Origin: Brevundimonas variabilis
Lineage (GTDB): Bacteria; Pseudomonadota; Alphaproteobacteria; Caulobacterales; Caulobacteraceae
Direction: 5' to 3'
NCBI RefSeq assembly: GCF_014199945.1
Contig: NZ_JACHOR010000002.1
Location: 744,001 to 808,000 of the forward strand
DNA: 64,000 nt
Part shown: one piece after another, positions 49,730-58,339 of the stretch
How the letters are laid out: every line of letters begins with the position of its first letter
How positions within the stretch are numbered: the first letter of the stretch is position 1
Notes under the pieces: generated by a model
The model's input: only the letters and a program-made list of their open reading frames with translations
The model's database searches: none
What the model was told of the DNA's origin: nothing
Program-made: the position numbers and the translations under genes

Positions 49730-50371
49730 TCATACCCGGGTCAGCATGGCATGTACCAGCCACCCCGGGATCAGGCTCTCCCGCGCCATATGGTAGGCCC
49801 GCAGCGCTGTCGCCACTGTAAAGGCATCCCGGACCGCACCCCGGTCGATTTCGGCCATCAGGGTCATGAACGGCACGCGCACGGTCACGATAACCTCAGT
49901 GGGGTCGGGGGCGATGGGCACCGGCGACAGATCCCAAGCTAGCCAGCCGATGGCCTTTTCGTCTGTCACCGAATTCGACATTTCCATCCTGAGCACTTCG
50001 CGCCAGGTACCCGCCGCCAGCCCGGCCTCCTCGGCCAGTTCGCGCTTGGCCCCGTCCAGCGGATCCTCGCCGAAAGGCGCGCCGCCCTCCGGCATCTCCC
50101 AGGAGTAGTTCATGAGCGCAAACCGCGACTGTCCCACCAGGGTCACCGTCCCGTCGGAATGCAGCGGCAGAACCCCGACCGCCAGATTCTTGGGTCTCAG
50201 CACCGCATAGGTCGAGGCAAGACCGGTTGGGGCTATGGCGGAGTGCTCGGTAACGCTGAGCCAGGCGTTATCATAGACCACCTGTCGTTCCTGATCCTGC
50301 CAGGCTGGCACGGGTGCAAGGCCCTTGGCCCAGATCGCTTCGGGGACAGGATCGTCTTCGGTTTTTGTCAC
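49730..50371 (-). CDS. Nudix hydrolase (ADP-ribose pyrophosphatase-like)
   Basis: The 213-residue protein carries the complete Nudix box GAPFGEDP...KRELAEEAG (G-x5-E-x7-REU-x-EE-x-GU) at about residues 96-118. The surrounding pattern (YSWEMPEGG) is that of the NudF/ADP-ribose-type branch, although the C-terminal part is longer than usual. The substrate is unproven. It ends 20 bases before the cysE start on the same strand. Confidence 0.88.
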   Translation of the reverse strand: MTKTEDDPVPEAIWAKGLAPVPAWQDQERQVVYDNAWLSVTEHSAIAPTGLASTYAVLRPKNLAVGVLPLHSDGTVTLVGQSRFALMNYSWEMPEGGAPFGEDPLDGAKRELAEEAGLAAGTWREVLRMEMSNSVTDEKAIGWLAWDLSPVPIAPDPTEVIVTVRVPFMTLMAEIDRGAVRDAFTVATALRAYHMARESLIPGWLVHAMLTRV

Positions 50372-50422
50372 GGCATCGATATGACACCGACCGCAGGCAA
50401 GGACCAGCGCAAGCGGACCTGA

Positions 50423-51571
50423 TCAGGCTGCGTTGGCAGCCGGATATCGGTTCTGGGCTTCGGCCGGCTGGTCCAGTCGTTCCATCAGATAGGCCAGATC
50501 CTCGCGCGGTGCGTTCGGACGCTGGGTCAGGAAACGCTCCAGCATGGTCTGACGGAACATCTCGCCGGATGTGTCGGCTCCCTCGGCCTGCAACTGCCGC
50601 CAGGTATCGACGCCTGCACGGAAGGCCTGGAACAGGCGCGGTGGCAGCCCGGCCCGGTCGTAAATCGCCTTGAGGCCCAGGGGTCCGGCATCGTGCACCA
50701 TCAGCCAGGCACGCTGGTGCGGCGTCCCGGCCAGTTCTGCCAGGGCATGCTCGAACAGGCTCATCTGGCCTCTTGCGAGTGCGCGCAGGAGCAGAGAGGC
50801 GCTGAGCGCCTTTCGGGCATTCAGCTGGGCCACAAAGACCGGCAGGTCGGGCGTCACTGTCGCCTGGTCGATCAGGTCAACGGTCGCTCGCTCCCTCGCA
50901 TACCCCGCCAGCATGATCGCCGTCTCCGGCGTCACGGCGTGACGGCTGATCAGGTGTTCACGGACCATCTCGCTGGCCAGATTGACCAACCGCTCGGTCA
51001 CGTGGATCGGCAGCACCTGACGATAGGCCATGGCGGCAACAACTTCGGGTGCATCGCCGAACCGGTCGACGATGCGACCCAGCGAATCCTGGGAAATGTC
51101 CGCATTATCGTTCGACGCCAGGGTTCGAACCGCTTCCTGGCAGCCGTCGACCGTCAGGGCCTCTGCCACGTCGCGAGAGACGCGGGCGCGCGCCGCAACC
51201 GCGATCTGTCGGGCCGCCGACCCGGCCTGCACGATTTCGATCAGGTCACCATCGCTGAATGACGGCGAAAATCCGATGATCGGCAGGGCGACCGTGTCGA
51301 CATCAGCCGCCAGCTTCCGTGCGAGATCGCGCGGGATCAGGTCCGAACATTTCAGGGTCACCGCCATGGCACGGCGAACGAGTTCGGCAGCATCGCCTGC
51401 CAGCACCCTCAGGATTTTCTGTGCCGCCTCCCGATCGTCGTCCGACAGATCGACCTTGTCCATGCTGCGGCACAGCTTGTGGGCAGCCGCAGCCCGTTCA
51501 TCCTCGTCGTCTGCCTTGATCAGGCGCCGGATATCGATCTCTGTCAGACGGGCGCGGTAGGCGGTCATCAT
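50423..51571 (-). CDS. DUF2336 protein (HEAT-like helical repeats)
   Basis: A 382-residue, almost fully helical protein with repeated pairs of helices such as LIKADDEDERAAAAHKLCRSM, LVRRAMAVTLK and LVNLASEMVREHLISRH, the layout of alphaproteobacterial DUF2336 proteins. It has no signal peptide or membrane span and is probably a cytoplasmic adaptor. Two adjacent ATGs (51571 and 51568) are possible. A near-consensus CtrA site lies 54 bases upstream of the start, in the gap before the transglycosylase gene. Confidence 0.82.
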   Translation of the reverse strand: MMTAYRARLTEIDIRRLIKADDEDERAAAAHKLCRSMDKVDLSDDDREAAQKILRVLAGDAAELVRRAMAVTLKCSDLIPRDLARKLAADVDTVALPIIGFSPSFSDGDLIEIVQAGSAARQIAVAARARVSRDVAEALTVDGCQEAVRTLASNDNADISQDSLGRIVDRFGDAPEVVAAMAYRQVLPIHVTERLVNLASEMVREHLISRHAVTPETAIMLAGYARERATVDLIDQATVTPDLPVFVAQLNARKALSASLLLRALARGQMSLFEHALAELAGTPHQRAWLMVHDAGPLGLKAIYDRAGLPPRLFQAFRAGVDTWRQLQAEGADTSGEMFRQTMLERFLTQRPNAPREDLAYLMERLDQPAEAQNRYPAANAA

Positions 51572-51624
51572 GTGGGCTCGTCGGGTTCGGCGGGGTCTCT
51601 TGCGCCAGAGTGCGCCGGTTTGCT

Positions 51625-51639
51625 TAACGCCCGGTTTAC
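51625..51639. promoter_or_regulatory. Near-consensus CtrA site upstream of the DUF2336 gene
   Basis: TTAA-CGCCCGG-TTTA matches TTAA-N7-TTAA at seven of eight fixed positions. It lies 54 bases upstream of the DUF2336 start and just after the stop of the transglycosylase gene. This is a usual distance for CtrA activation. Confidence 0.45.
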
Positions 51640-51641
51640 CA

Positions 51642-52448
51642 TCAGGCGGCAGTCGGCGGATCCGGGGCGAAAGCCCCTCCAAAACCGCCGCCCTTGCCCT
51701 CGCCATCCTGGCCCAGCAGCAGGGTCAGGAGGCTCTGGTTCTGCTTCAGTCGATCGAGGCGCGCGGCCATCTGTATGTCGCGCTCTGCGTCTGTGGGAGG
51801 CGCTTTTGGCTGCCCTCCGGACCCCATCGCAGGCGCACCTTCGCCAGCATGGCGTTGCAGATTGGCATGCACCTCAGCAACCGTCGCGCCGCGACCGTCA
51901 CGATAGAAGATCGATCGGTTCGCCGAGGCAGCCTCGGGGAACATGGCAGCAGCATTGGCACCCGGGCGGGACGCCATCGCCTCCATCAACTGGCCAGCAC
52001 CGGCAGGACCCAGGAAATGCGCCGCATACAGATCGCCTGCCCCGGGCTCGCGTCCGGTCCTGCCGCGCAGATAGGCTGCATTGGAGGCCGTCAGTTCGGC
52101 AGCCATGGCCGACGCGGCCTGCGGATCGAAGCGCAGGTCCAGCACCACATTCCGCGCCGAACCCTCGACTCGCCAGCGCCCGTCATTGCCGCGGTGGATC
52201 AGGTCGGCATACTGCCCGTAGCCGTGCTTGGCTCCGGACTGTTTGACCGTCGCCAGCCAGGTCTGCTCGATGAACTGGAACAGGCCCGCGGCGCTGGAGG
52301 TCCGGGCCCGTGCCGCCGGGTTGAAGGCACTCTCGCGACGGGCCGTCTTGATCAGAAAATCATAGTCCACGCCGGTGGCGCTGGACGCACGCCGGATGGC
52401 TGCTTCCACGCCGTTTCCTGAGGGAATCGCTCCGACGGTCATGCTCAT
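51642..52448 (-). CDS. SLT-family lytic transglycosylase without visible signal peptide
   Basis: 268 residues. The lysozyme-like core has the catalytic Glu in ARRESAFNP near residue 39, then SSAAGLFQFIEQTWL and YAAHFLGPAGAGQLM. A low-complexity region (about 185-225) and a C-terminal helix with Gly-rich tail follow. The N-terminus (MSMTVGAIPSGNGVEAAI) has no signal peptide or anchor, which is odd for a peptidoglycan enzyme and suggests export through a flagellar or pilus-type machine. Caulobacter PleA, a transglycosylase needed for pili and flagellum, is a possible parallel. A perfect CtrA box lies just upstream. Confidence 0.85.
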   Translation of the reverse strand: MSMTVGAIPSGNGVEAAIRRASSATGVDYDFLIKTARRESAFNPAARARTSSAAGLFQFIEQTWLATVKQSGAKHGYGQYADLIHRGNDGRWRVEGSARNVVLDLRFDPQAASAMAAELTASNAAYLRGRTGREPGAGDLYAAHFLGPAGAGQLMEAMASRPGANAAAMFPEAASANRSIFYRDGRGATVAEVHANLQRHAGEGAPAMGSGGQPKAPPTDAERDIQMAARLDRLKQNQSLLTLLLGQDGEGKGGGFGGAFAPDPPTAA

Positions 52449-52466
52449 GAGGGTGGGAGATCGTGG

Positions 52467-52481
52467 TTAAGAGAACCTTAA
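52467..52481. promoter_or_regulatory. Perfect CtrA box between transglycosylase and TonB-like genes
   Basis: TTAA-GAGAACC-TTAA is an exact CtrA consensus site in the divergent intergenic region. It lies 19-33 bases upstream of the transglycosylase start, close enough to overlap its promoter core, and about 125-139 bases upstream of the TonB-like start. A GANTC methylation site (52515-52519) lies nearby, as at many cell-cycle promoters. Confidence 0.7.
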
Positions 52482-52605
52482 TATGAACAATTCCTCAACG
52501 CCGCGGCTGGGGAGGAATCGCAGTTATCCCCGCCTCGATTTCGCCACAACCAGAGCGCGTTCTTTCACGACGGGGGTGCTGGGGAGCGGCCTTGGAGAGA
52601 CGGCC

Positions 52606-53349
52606 ATGATGATCCAGACTGCCGGCGGTCCCGGCGCAGTTCATCCGATCGATTTCGGTGAACGAAAGGCTCCTGTTCCGCGATGGCTGTGGATCGCCAT
52701 CGGGGCCTCGGCCGTGATCCACATCGGCATTGGGGTGGCGCTCTACAACCAGCGTTTTGCGCTCGAGGAGCCCGTTGCGCCGCCGCCAGAACCCCGAAGC
52801 TTCCAGGTCGAGTTTACCCGACCCCCGCCCCCGCCTCCGACGCTTGACAAGCCCCGGCCTTCGCCGCCCGCAAACCTGCCGTTGAACAGGACCCCGGCAC
52901 CGACTACGCCCGTTGATGTCCTGACCGCCGTCGTACCGGAGACGCCCGTCTCCAACAGCGGTCCGGTTTTCAGTCTCACGGATCTGGCTCCACCCGCCCC
53001 TGTATCCGAGCCGACGACCGCGCCAGCCGATCCTCCGCGCGGCCCTCCGGTAATCCAGAAACCCGACTGGATCCAGCGCCCGACCGGAGCCCAGTTGATG
53101 GCGGCCTATCCGGATCGTGCGTTGGGAGCCGGCGTCGAAGGCGTCGCATCCCTGCGCTGTGGGGTTCGGGCCAATGGCTCGATCACAGCCTGTTCGGTGG
53201 CGTCGGAGTCTCCGACCGGCAACGGGTTCGGTAACGCCGCCGTTCGTCTCAGCCGCTATTTCCGCATCAGCCCGCAGACGATCGACGGGCAGGCCGTCGA
53301 CGGCGCAACCGTGATGGTGAATATCCGCTTCAACCTGCCGGACGACTGA
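52606..53349 (+). CDS. TonB-like energy transducer
   Basis: The 247-residue protein has the TonB layout: a short cytoplasmic part, one membrane helix (27-47, [20 protein letters not shown]), a long Pro-rich periplasmic linker (about 55-165, with runs such as [14 protein letters not shown]), and a C-terminal beta domain with [21 protein letters not shown] Cys in that domain and another in [10 protein letters not shown] could form a disulfide. It probably passes proton-motive energy to TonB-dependent receptors. ATG at 52606 or 52609 follows GGAG; 41 in-frame codons upstream look non-coding. Confidence 0.86.
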   Translation: MMIQTAGGPGAVHPIDFGERKAPVPRWLWIAIGASAVIHIGIGVALYNQRFALEEPVAPPPEPRSFQVEFTRPPPPPPTLDKPRPSPPANLPLNRTPAPTTPVDVLTAVVPETPVSNSGPVFSLTDLAPPAPVSEPTTAPADPPRGPPVIQKPDWIQRPTGAQLMAAYPDRALGAGVEGVASLRCGVRANGSITACSVASESPTGNGFGNAAVRLSRYFRISPQTIDGQAVDGATVMVNIRFNLPDD

Positions 53350-54349
53350 AGCGCTGCGGATCGAGGGCCCGGGCCGGGGGCGCCGGTGCCAGGCCCTCGA
53401 TCCCGTCTGCAACACTCTGACCGACCAGCGGCCCGAGCAGCCAGCCGTTGCGTCGAGGGGCAAGGGCCAGATGCAGGCCCGGCTCACCGGACGGACCCGC
53501 CATGGGCAGTCCGTCCGGGGTGGCCCCCCTGATGCCCACACGCCACGCCACGGGCCGATCGCGGAGATCTCGCGCGGTCAGCCTTTCTGCCACCGCGAGC
53601 AAGGTTTCCGCTTCCATACCGTCAACCGACAGATCCCGCCGGCCTGTGCCCATCGACGCGCCAATGACAGTCCCTTTGCCCATGGGTGCCAGGTACCCAC
53701 TCTCACCGCGGACGACGACGTCACCGGCGGGCTCGCCTGTCCAGCCGATCTGACCCCGGATGGGGACGATGGCGTTCACCAGGGTCATGACCGATTCCGG
53801 CACCCCCTCCGGCGGCGCAGCTGCGCCTGTCGCCAAGACCACGGCCCTGGCCTTGACCGTGCCCTCGGCCGTGCCGACGGCCCAGCCACCGTCCGAGCGG
53901 GTCAGGGACAAGGCTTCTCCAGCGACCACATGCCCCGCCCGTCGCCTCAAGGCGACAAGGGCAGGTTCGGGCTCGACCTGCCGATCGTCGGTCCAGACGC
54001 CGCCGTCACGGACGTCGGCCGCAAACCCCAGTCGTCGCGCGGCATTGGCCACTTCGTCGGCTGAGTCGCCTCGCCAGACCGACGGGCCCGGCTTCAGCGC
54101 GATCGATGTCCGACGCGCAAACTCCGGCCACAGATCCGCGGCCTCGCGCAGCAGTCTGGCCCGGTCGGAGGTTGCTCCATCCAGCACGGATTCCATCGCC
54201 GGGGCGATCATGCCGGCCGCGACGGAGGAGGCATTTGCGGCTCCCGGGTCGAGGACGATCACCCTGTGCCCCCGGGCGGTCAGCTCGACCGCTACGCACA
54301 GTCCCAGAACACCGCCGCCGACGATCACGATGTCACATTTGAGAGCCAC
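53330..54349 (-). CDS. thiO: FAD-dependent glycine oxidase-like protein (ThiO)
   Basis: A 339-residue FAD oxidoreductase with [17 protein letters not shown] at the N-terminus and a DAO-type fold; the C-terminal FAD contact is in [14 protein letters not shown]. ThiO oxidises glycine to the imine used for the thiazole of thiamine, and thiG and thiS nearby support this call. GTG at 54349 preceded by AGGAG was chosen; ATG at 54364 lies before that ribosome site. It converges with the TonB-like gene with a 20-base overlap. Confidence 0.83.
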   Translation of the reverse strand: MALKCDIVIVGGGVLGLCVAVELTARGHRVIVLDPGAANASSVAAGMIAPAMESVLDGATSDRARLLREAADLWPEFARRTSIALKPGPSVWRGDSADEVANAARRLGFAADVRDGGVWTDDRQVEPEPALVALRRRAGHVVAGEALSLTRSDGGWAVGTAEGTVKARAVVLATGAAAPPEGVPESVMTLVNAIVPIRGQIGWTGEPAGDVVVRGESGYLAPMGKGTVIGASMGTGRRDLSVDGMEAETLLAVAERLTARDLRDRPVAWRVGIRGATPDGLPMAGPSGEPGLHLALAPRRNGWLLGPLVGQSVADGIEGLAPAPPARALDPQRFSRPAG

Positions 54350-54398
54350 GCTGGCTCCTAACACCTTTCCGCAGCAAAGGAGGAGCGGCCTCTCTGAA

Positions 54399-56093
54399 TC
54401 AGGCCGCCTTCAGCGACATCTCTCCGCCGACCCACTCGACCCTCGAGCGGGTCCGGGCAGCCGCGGCGGCCTCGGAATTGCCAAGCGCTGTCTCGGCCTC
54501 TGCCAGCACGAACAGGCTGTAGGGATCGCTCGGCCAGTCGGTCAGCAGTTCCTCGACCTTGGCCTTGGCCCCGGCGGCATCGCCACTGGCCAGCAACGCT
54601 GCCGCAAGACTGCGACGGGTTGGATACCAGATGACCGGCGGGTCGCCGCCCTCCTCGCCCATGGCCTGGATTTCGGCGGCGCGGGTAAAGGCGGCCACGG
54701 CGGCCTGCGGGTTGTCCTCCAGCATCGCTGCGCGACCTTCGAGGATCCGCTGCGACAGTTCCGTAAAACCGGTCTGCTGCATGGCCATCGGCCCTTCGAA
54801 CGACGCAGCCTCCCGCAGCGCCTTGATGGCCGCGGCTTCGGCCCGGACCGCCGCCGGGTCGCCGCGCCGCGCTGCGGCTTCTCCCCGTGCGTAACGCCAG
54901 CTGATCCGCAGCAGGGGATGCGTCGCCGGCGGCTCCTTCAAGGCCGCGACGGCCTCCTGACCGGCAAACCGGCCGTAGACGGCATAGGCATTGTTGGTGA
55001 CGATCTGGCGCCAAACATTGGTGGCCGGGATATCGCCATAGGTCCGCAGGAACCAGTCCGCGAGCGGGACGCCATCCTCGGCACCGCCCGCCATCAGCGC
55101 TCCGCCCATCCCGAAATGCAGGTTATGGCCGTGCAGGGGCATCCCCGGGATGCCGCCGGGCGGTCTGGCCAGGGCGTCGTAACGCTTGTCCAGCGCGACA
55201 GCATTCACATTGGAGCGCATCGCATCCTTGTACCGCCCGACCCGGTAAAAGGTATGCGACGGCATATGGACAAGGTGGCTGGCCGAAGGTGCTAGCCGGG
55301 CCAGTTTCTCGCCATAGGGAATGGCCTTGTGGGGATCGTCCGACCACTCCGTCAGATGGATATAGAGATGGATGGCTCCCGCATCGTTTGGAGCCTGCGC
55401 CAGCGCACGCTCCAGCAGGCTCATGGCGCGCGTGATCCCGGGATCAGCGGCCTTGCCGTCTTCATCCCACCAGTCATCGGCCTTGATCATCCAGGCATCG
55501 GCTGCGACGGCCGCAAGGGTCAGATCGGTCGGGCTACGCTCGGCCAGACGGTCCATGGCGCGGGCGAAGCGCAGCGCCTGACCCGAGCGAAAGCCCGAGT
55601 ACCGCTGGATCAGCGCATCGATCATCTGGCGCTGCAGGGGCGCGGCGTCCCGGGCCAGCCTGCGGGCGTCCTGAGCGGCCTTTCGCGCAGCGGCGATCGA
55701 GGCGTCGTCATTGCCGCCACCGTTCAGATTGGGACCCAGAGCCCAGGCCTCGCCCCAGGCACACAGGCCGCACGTCGGGTCCAGCAGCCGCGCCTTGCGA
55801 AAGGCCCTGACGCTTTCCGAATGCTCGAACGCCCACCGCAGCCGGACACCATGATCAAACCAGGCCTGAGCCTCGGGAACGGCCGTATCGATCCGGAAGC
55901 CGCCGTTCCCGAAGCCGTCGACCATGACCATGTCGGCGACCGGCGTCGCACCCAGTGCCGACCCCACGCGACCACAGACCTGGGGATTTGAAATCAGATC
56001 GACCCTGGTCTCGCTTCGGGTCGCATCAGCAAGGGCGATCGGACTGATCAGACAGGCCGCAATGGCCGAAAAGGCGAGCAGTTGGCGGCGCAT
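54399..56093 (-). CDS. Secreted TPR-like protein with conserved Cys and His clusters
   Basis: 564 residues with a signal peptide (MRRQLLAFSAIAACLISPIALA). The body is helical repeats (TPR-type). Marked segments are LDPTCGLCAWGEAWALGPNL, AIHLYIHLTEWSDDP, HLVHMPSHTFYRVGRYKDA and HGHNLHFGMGGALMAG. Related secreted TPR proteins occur widely and have no assigned function, as far as I know. The His-rich motifs lie in successive repeats and might line a metal site. It sits between thiG and thiO on the same strand, so it may be co-transcribed with thiamine genes. Confidence 0.8.
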   Translation of the reverse strand: MRRQLLAFSAIAACLISPIALADATRSETRVDLISNPQVCGRVGSALGATPVADMVMVDGFGNGGFRIDTAVPEAQAWFDHGVRLRWAFEHSESVRAFRKARLLDPTCGLCAWGEAWALGPNLNGGGNDDASIAAARKAAQDARRLARDAAPLQRQMIDALIQRYSGFRSGQALRFARAMDRLAERSPTDLTLAAVAADAWMIKADDWWDEDGKAADPGITRAMSLLERALAQAPNDAGAIHLYIHLTEWSDDPHKAIPYGEKLARLAPSASHLVHMPSHTFYRVGRYKDAMRSNVNAVALDKRYDALARPPGGIPGMPLHGHNLHFGMGGALMAGGAEDGVPLADWFLRTYGDIPATNVWRQIVTNNAYAVYGRFAGQEAVAALKEPPATHPLLRISWRYARGEAAARRGDPAAVRAEAAAIKALREAASFEGPMAMQQTGFTELSQRILEGRAAMLEDNPQAAVAAFTRAAEIQAMGEEGGDPPVIWYPTRRSLAAALLASGDAAGAKAKVEELLTDWPSDPYSLFVLAEAETALGNSEAAAAARTRSRVEWVGGEMSLKAA

Positions 56094-56156
56094 GGCTTGG
56101 GTCCCCTCCGTTCTTCGGCAATCTGACCCGGATTTCGGCGCTTGGCGAGGGCGGCC

Positions 56157-56936
56157 TCAGATCAGGCCGGCCATCGGGGAAGACGCGCTGGCATACAGGC
56201 GTTTCGGCATCCGCCCGGCCAGATAGGATCCCCGGCCTGCAATGACGGCATGCTTCATCGCGCTGGCCATCAGGATCGGGTCGCGCGCGCCGGCAATGGC
56301 GGTGTTCATCAGCACTGCGTCACAGCCCAGTTCCATGGCGATGGTCGCGTCGGACGCCGTGCCCACGCCGGCATCGACCAGTACCGGTACGCCCGCCTGT
56401 TCCACGATCAGCCTGATGTTGACGCGGTTCTGGATCCCCAACCCCGAGCCGATCGGGGCGGCAGCCGGCATGATCGCCGCAGCGCCGGCATCCTCGAGGC
56501 GTTTGGCCATCACGACGTCGTCGGTGCAGTAGACCATGACATCGAACCCGTCCTTGACCAGCAGATCCAGCGCGCGGAGCGTCTCGACCATGTCGGGGTA
56601 GAGGTGCGGGGTGTCGGACAGGACCTCCAGCTTGACCAGCCCCCACCCTCCGGCCTCGCGCGCCAGACGCAGGGTCCGCACCGCGTCCTCGCCCGTGAAA
56701 CAGCCCGCCGTATTGGGCAGGAAGGTGAACCGCTCGGGCTTCACATAATCCACCAGCATCGGCTGCGAGGGGTCGGACAGGTTCACGCGCCGCAGCGCAA
56801 CGGTCACGATCTCGGCCCCTGCGGCTTCGGCAGCCGCCGCGTTCTGGGCATAGTCGGCATATTTGCCGGTGCCGACGATCAGCCGCGACGAGAAGGTGCG
56901 ACCGGCGACGGTCCAGGTATCGGAAGAGCTTGTCAT
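56157..56936 (-). CDS. thiG: Thiazole synthase
   Basis: ThiG forms the thiazole ring of thiamine from deoxyxylulose phosphate, dehydroglycine and ThiS thiocarboxylate. The 259-residue TIM barrel has the Schiff-base Lys in [11 protein letters not shown], the phosphate-binding motif [13 protein letters not shown], and [14 protein letters not shown]. The start codon lies only 13 bases after a perfect 14-bp hairpin. thiS is about 1.4 kb upstream, with two unrelated membrane-associated genes between. Confidence 0.95.
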   Translation of the reverse strand: MTSSSDTWTVAGRTFSSRLIVGTGKYADYAQNAAAAEAAGAEIVTVALRRVNLSDPSQPMLVDYVKPERFTFLPNTAGCFTGEDAVRTLRLAREAGGWGLVKLEVLSDTPHLYPDMVETLRALDLLVKDGFDVMVYCTDDVVMAKRLEDAGAAAIMPAAAPIGSGLGIQNRVNIRLIVEQAGVPVLVDAGVGTASDATIAMELGCDAVLMNTAIAGARDPILMASAMKHAVIAGRGSYLAGRMPKRLYASASSPMAGLI

Positions 56937-56949
56937 CCGTCCGATCTAG

Positions 56950-56985
56950 GCGTCAGCGCCGCCCGGCGAAAGGCGGCGCTGACGC
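56950..56985 (-). terminator. Perfect 14-bp stem-loop between the SPFH gene and thiG
   Basis: GCGTCAGCGCCGCC (56950-56963) pairs exactly with GGCGGCGCTGACGC (56972-56985) around eight bases. It begins one base after the SPFH stop and ends 13 bases before the thiG start codon. On the minus strand no T tract follows, so it may be a terminator, an RNA-stability element or a translational control for thiG. Confidence 0.6.
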
Positions 56986-56986
56986 T

Positions 56987-58024
56987 TTATCGGTTGCCTT
57001 CGTTCTGGGCGTTCCGGCTTTCGATCAGGGTCGACAGATTGACCCCCTGACCGATCACGCAGGTGTTGGCGTTCAGCGGGCACAGACCCAGGGTCCGCTC
57101 GATCTCGCGCAGACGCACCACCTCGGGATTGGAGCGGATCGATTCGGCCAGCAGCCGGTTGGCCTCGGCCTGCCCACGCGCCTGGGCGATGCGGGCATCG
57201 GCATTGGCGCGCTCCAGATTGACCCGCTCGATCGCCGCCCGGGTGTTCTGTTCGGCGGTCGTGCGCGACTGGATCGCCTGCAGCACGGACTCCGGATACC
57301 GGATCGACCCGACCCACTCCATGCGGATGATCTCCAGCCCCTGGGGTGACCACTCGCGCTGCAGGGCCTGCATGGCCTTCTGCAGCACGATCTGGCGTCC
57401 TGGGCCGATCAGCTGGCCCGGACAATCCTGGGCATCCGGCGTGCCCGGGACGATCGGTGCCGCATCGGTCGCTGGAACGGCCGCGACCGCTTCGCTAGCC
57501 TGTTGCGCATTGCAGGCTACGGGCAGTTTCTCGGTCTCGCGCGCAATCGCCGCCCGCACCGAGGTCCGCAGGGGCCCGTCAATGAAGGCATCGAATTCCT
57601 GACGCCACGTCGCATAGAGGTCTGCGGCCTTGTCCTCGCGAATGCGGAACGTCAGGGCCACATCGGCCGTCATGGGCAGGCCGAGGACGTCGGAGAAGGT
57701 AATCTCCTCATTCTCTCCGCCGTCGGAATTGGGTTCGCGGGTGTAGCTATAGGTCCGTTGGAGGGTCTGGTAGGTCCGGATCTTTTCGCCGATCCCCTCC
57801 CAGTGGAAACCCGGTCCCAGTTCCTGGGGCTGGACGCCCGGTGTCGCACCGAATTTCGTGGTCTTGATGCCGACATAGCCGCTCTCGACGGTCACGCTGC
57901 AGCTCGACACCGACAGGGTCATGATCAGCACCAGCAGGATGATCGTGAAGACCAGACCGATCACTCGGCCGACGGACCCGCCGCCACTGGGCATCCGGAG
58001 CGCACGCGAAGGTCTGACGGTCAT
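56987..58024 (-). CDS. SPFH/prohibitin-like membrane protein
   Basis: 345 residues with an N-terminal hydrophobic anchor (about 20-42) ending in VSSC, which resembles a lipobox. Then comes an SPFH/band-7 domain (SGYVGIKTTKFGATPG, LGPGFHWEGIGEKI, MTADVALTFRI) and a coiled coil with the prohibitin-like run ANADARIAQARGQAEANRL. The C-terminus has two Cys (LCPLNANTCV). An insert of about 40 residues rich in Ala/Pro and containing Cys lies mid-domain. It probably forms a membrane-bound oligomer in the periplasm, like HflC or prohibitins. It is separated from thiG by a strong hairpin. Confidence 0.83.
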   Translation of the reverse strand: MTVRPSRALRMPSGGGSVGRVIGLVFTIILLVLIMTLSVSSCSVTVESGYVGIKTTKFGATPGVQPQELGPGFHWEGIGEKIRTYQTLQRTYSYTREPNSDGGENEEITFSDVLGLPMTADVALTFRIREDKAADLYATWRQEFDAFIDGPLRTSVRAAIARETEKLPVACNAQQASEAVAAVPATDAAPIVPGTPDAQDCPGQLIGPGRQIVLQKAMQALQREWSPQGLEIIRMEWVGSIRYPESVLQAIQSRTTAEQNTRAAIERVNLERANADARIAQARGQAEANRLLAESIRSNPEVVRLREIERTLGLCPLNANTCVIGQGVNLSTLIESRNAQNEGNR

Positions 58025-58040
58025 TCGACGGTTTCCATTG

Positions 58041-58262
58041 TCAACGTTTCAGGGATCGACTGGCCCAGATCGCCAGCTTCCACCCTGCCCACACCAAGGC
58101 CATGATTCCGGCCAGACCCACCACTGTTGCCGCGATCAGGCTGCCTGAAAACGGCGCACCGAGCACAGCGGGAACCGCATACCGGATCAGAAAGACAAAG
58201 CCGATCAGCAGCCCCGCGCAACCGATGGCAATGCCCAAGGCAATCTTGATTTCACGATCCAT
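58041..58262 (-). CDS. Two-span small membrane protein
   Basis: 73 residues with two hydrophobic helices (about 7-26 and 38-58) and basic ends (MDREIK..., ASRSLKR). ATG at 58262 follows GAGGGGG. It ends 16 bases before the SPFH start, so the two are probably co-expressed and the proteins may work together in the membrane. No family is recognised. Confidence 0.7.
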   Translation of the reverse strand: MDREIKIALGIAIGCAGLLIGFVFLIRYAVPAVLGAPFSGSLIAATVVGLAGIMALVWAGWKLAIWASRSLKR

Positions 58263-58339
58263 GCCGTTCCCCCTCAGTGGTATCTCACAGCAAGGCCTGG
58301 AGCGAGGCAACGGATTTGATCGTTATCGCCGGGGTAAAC

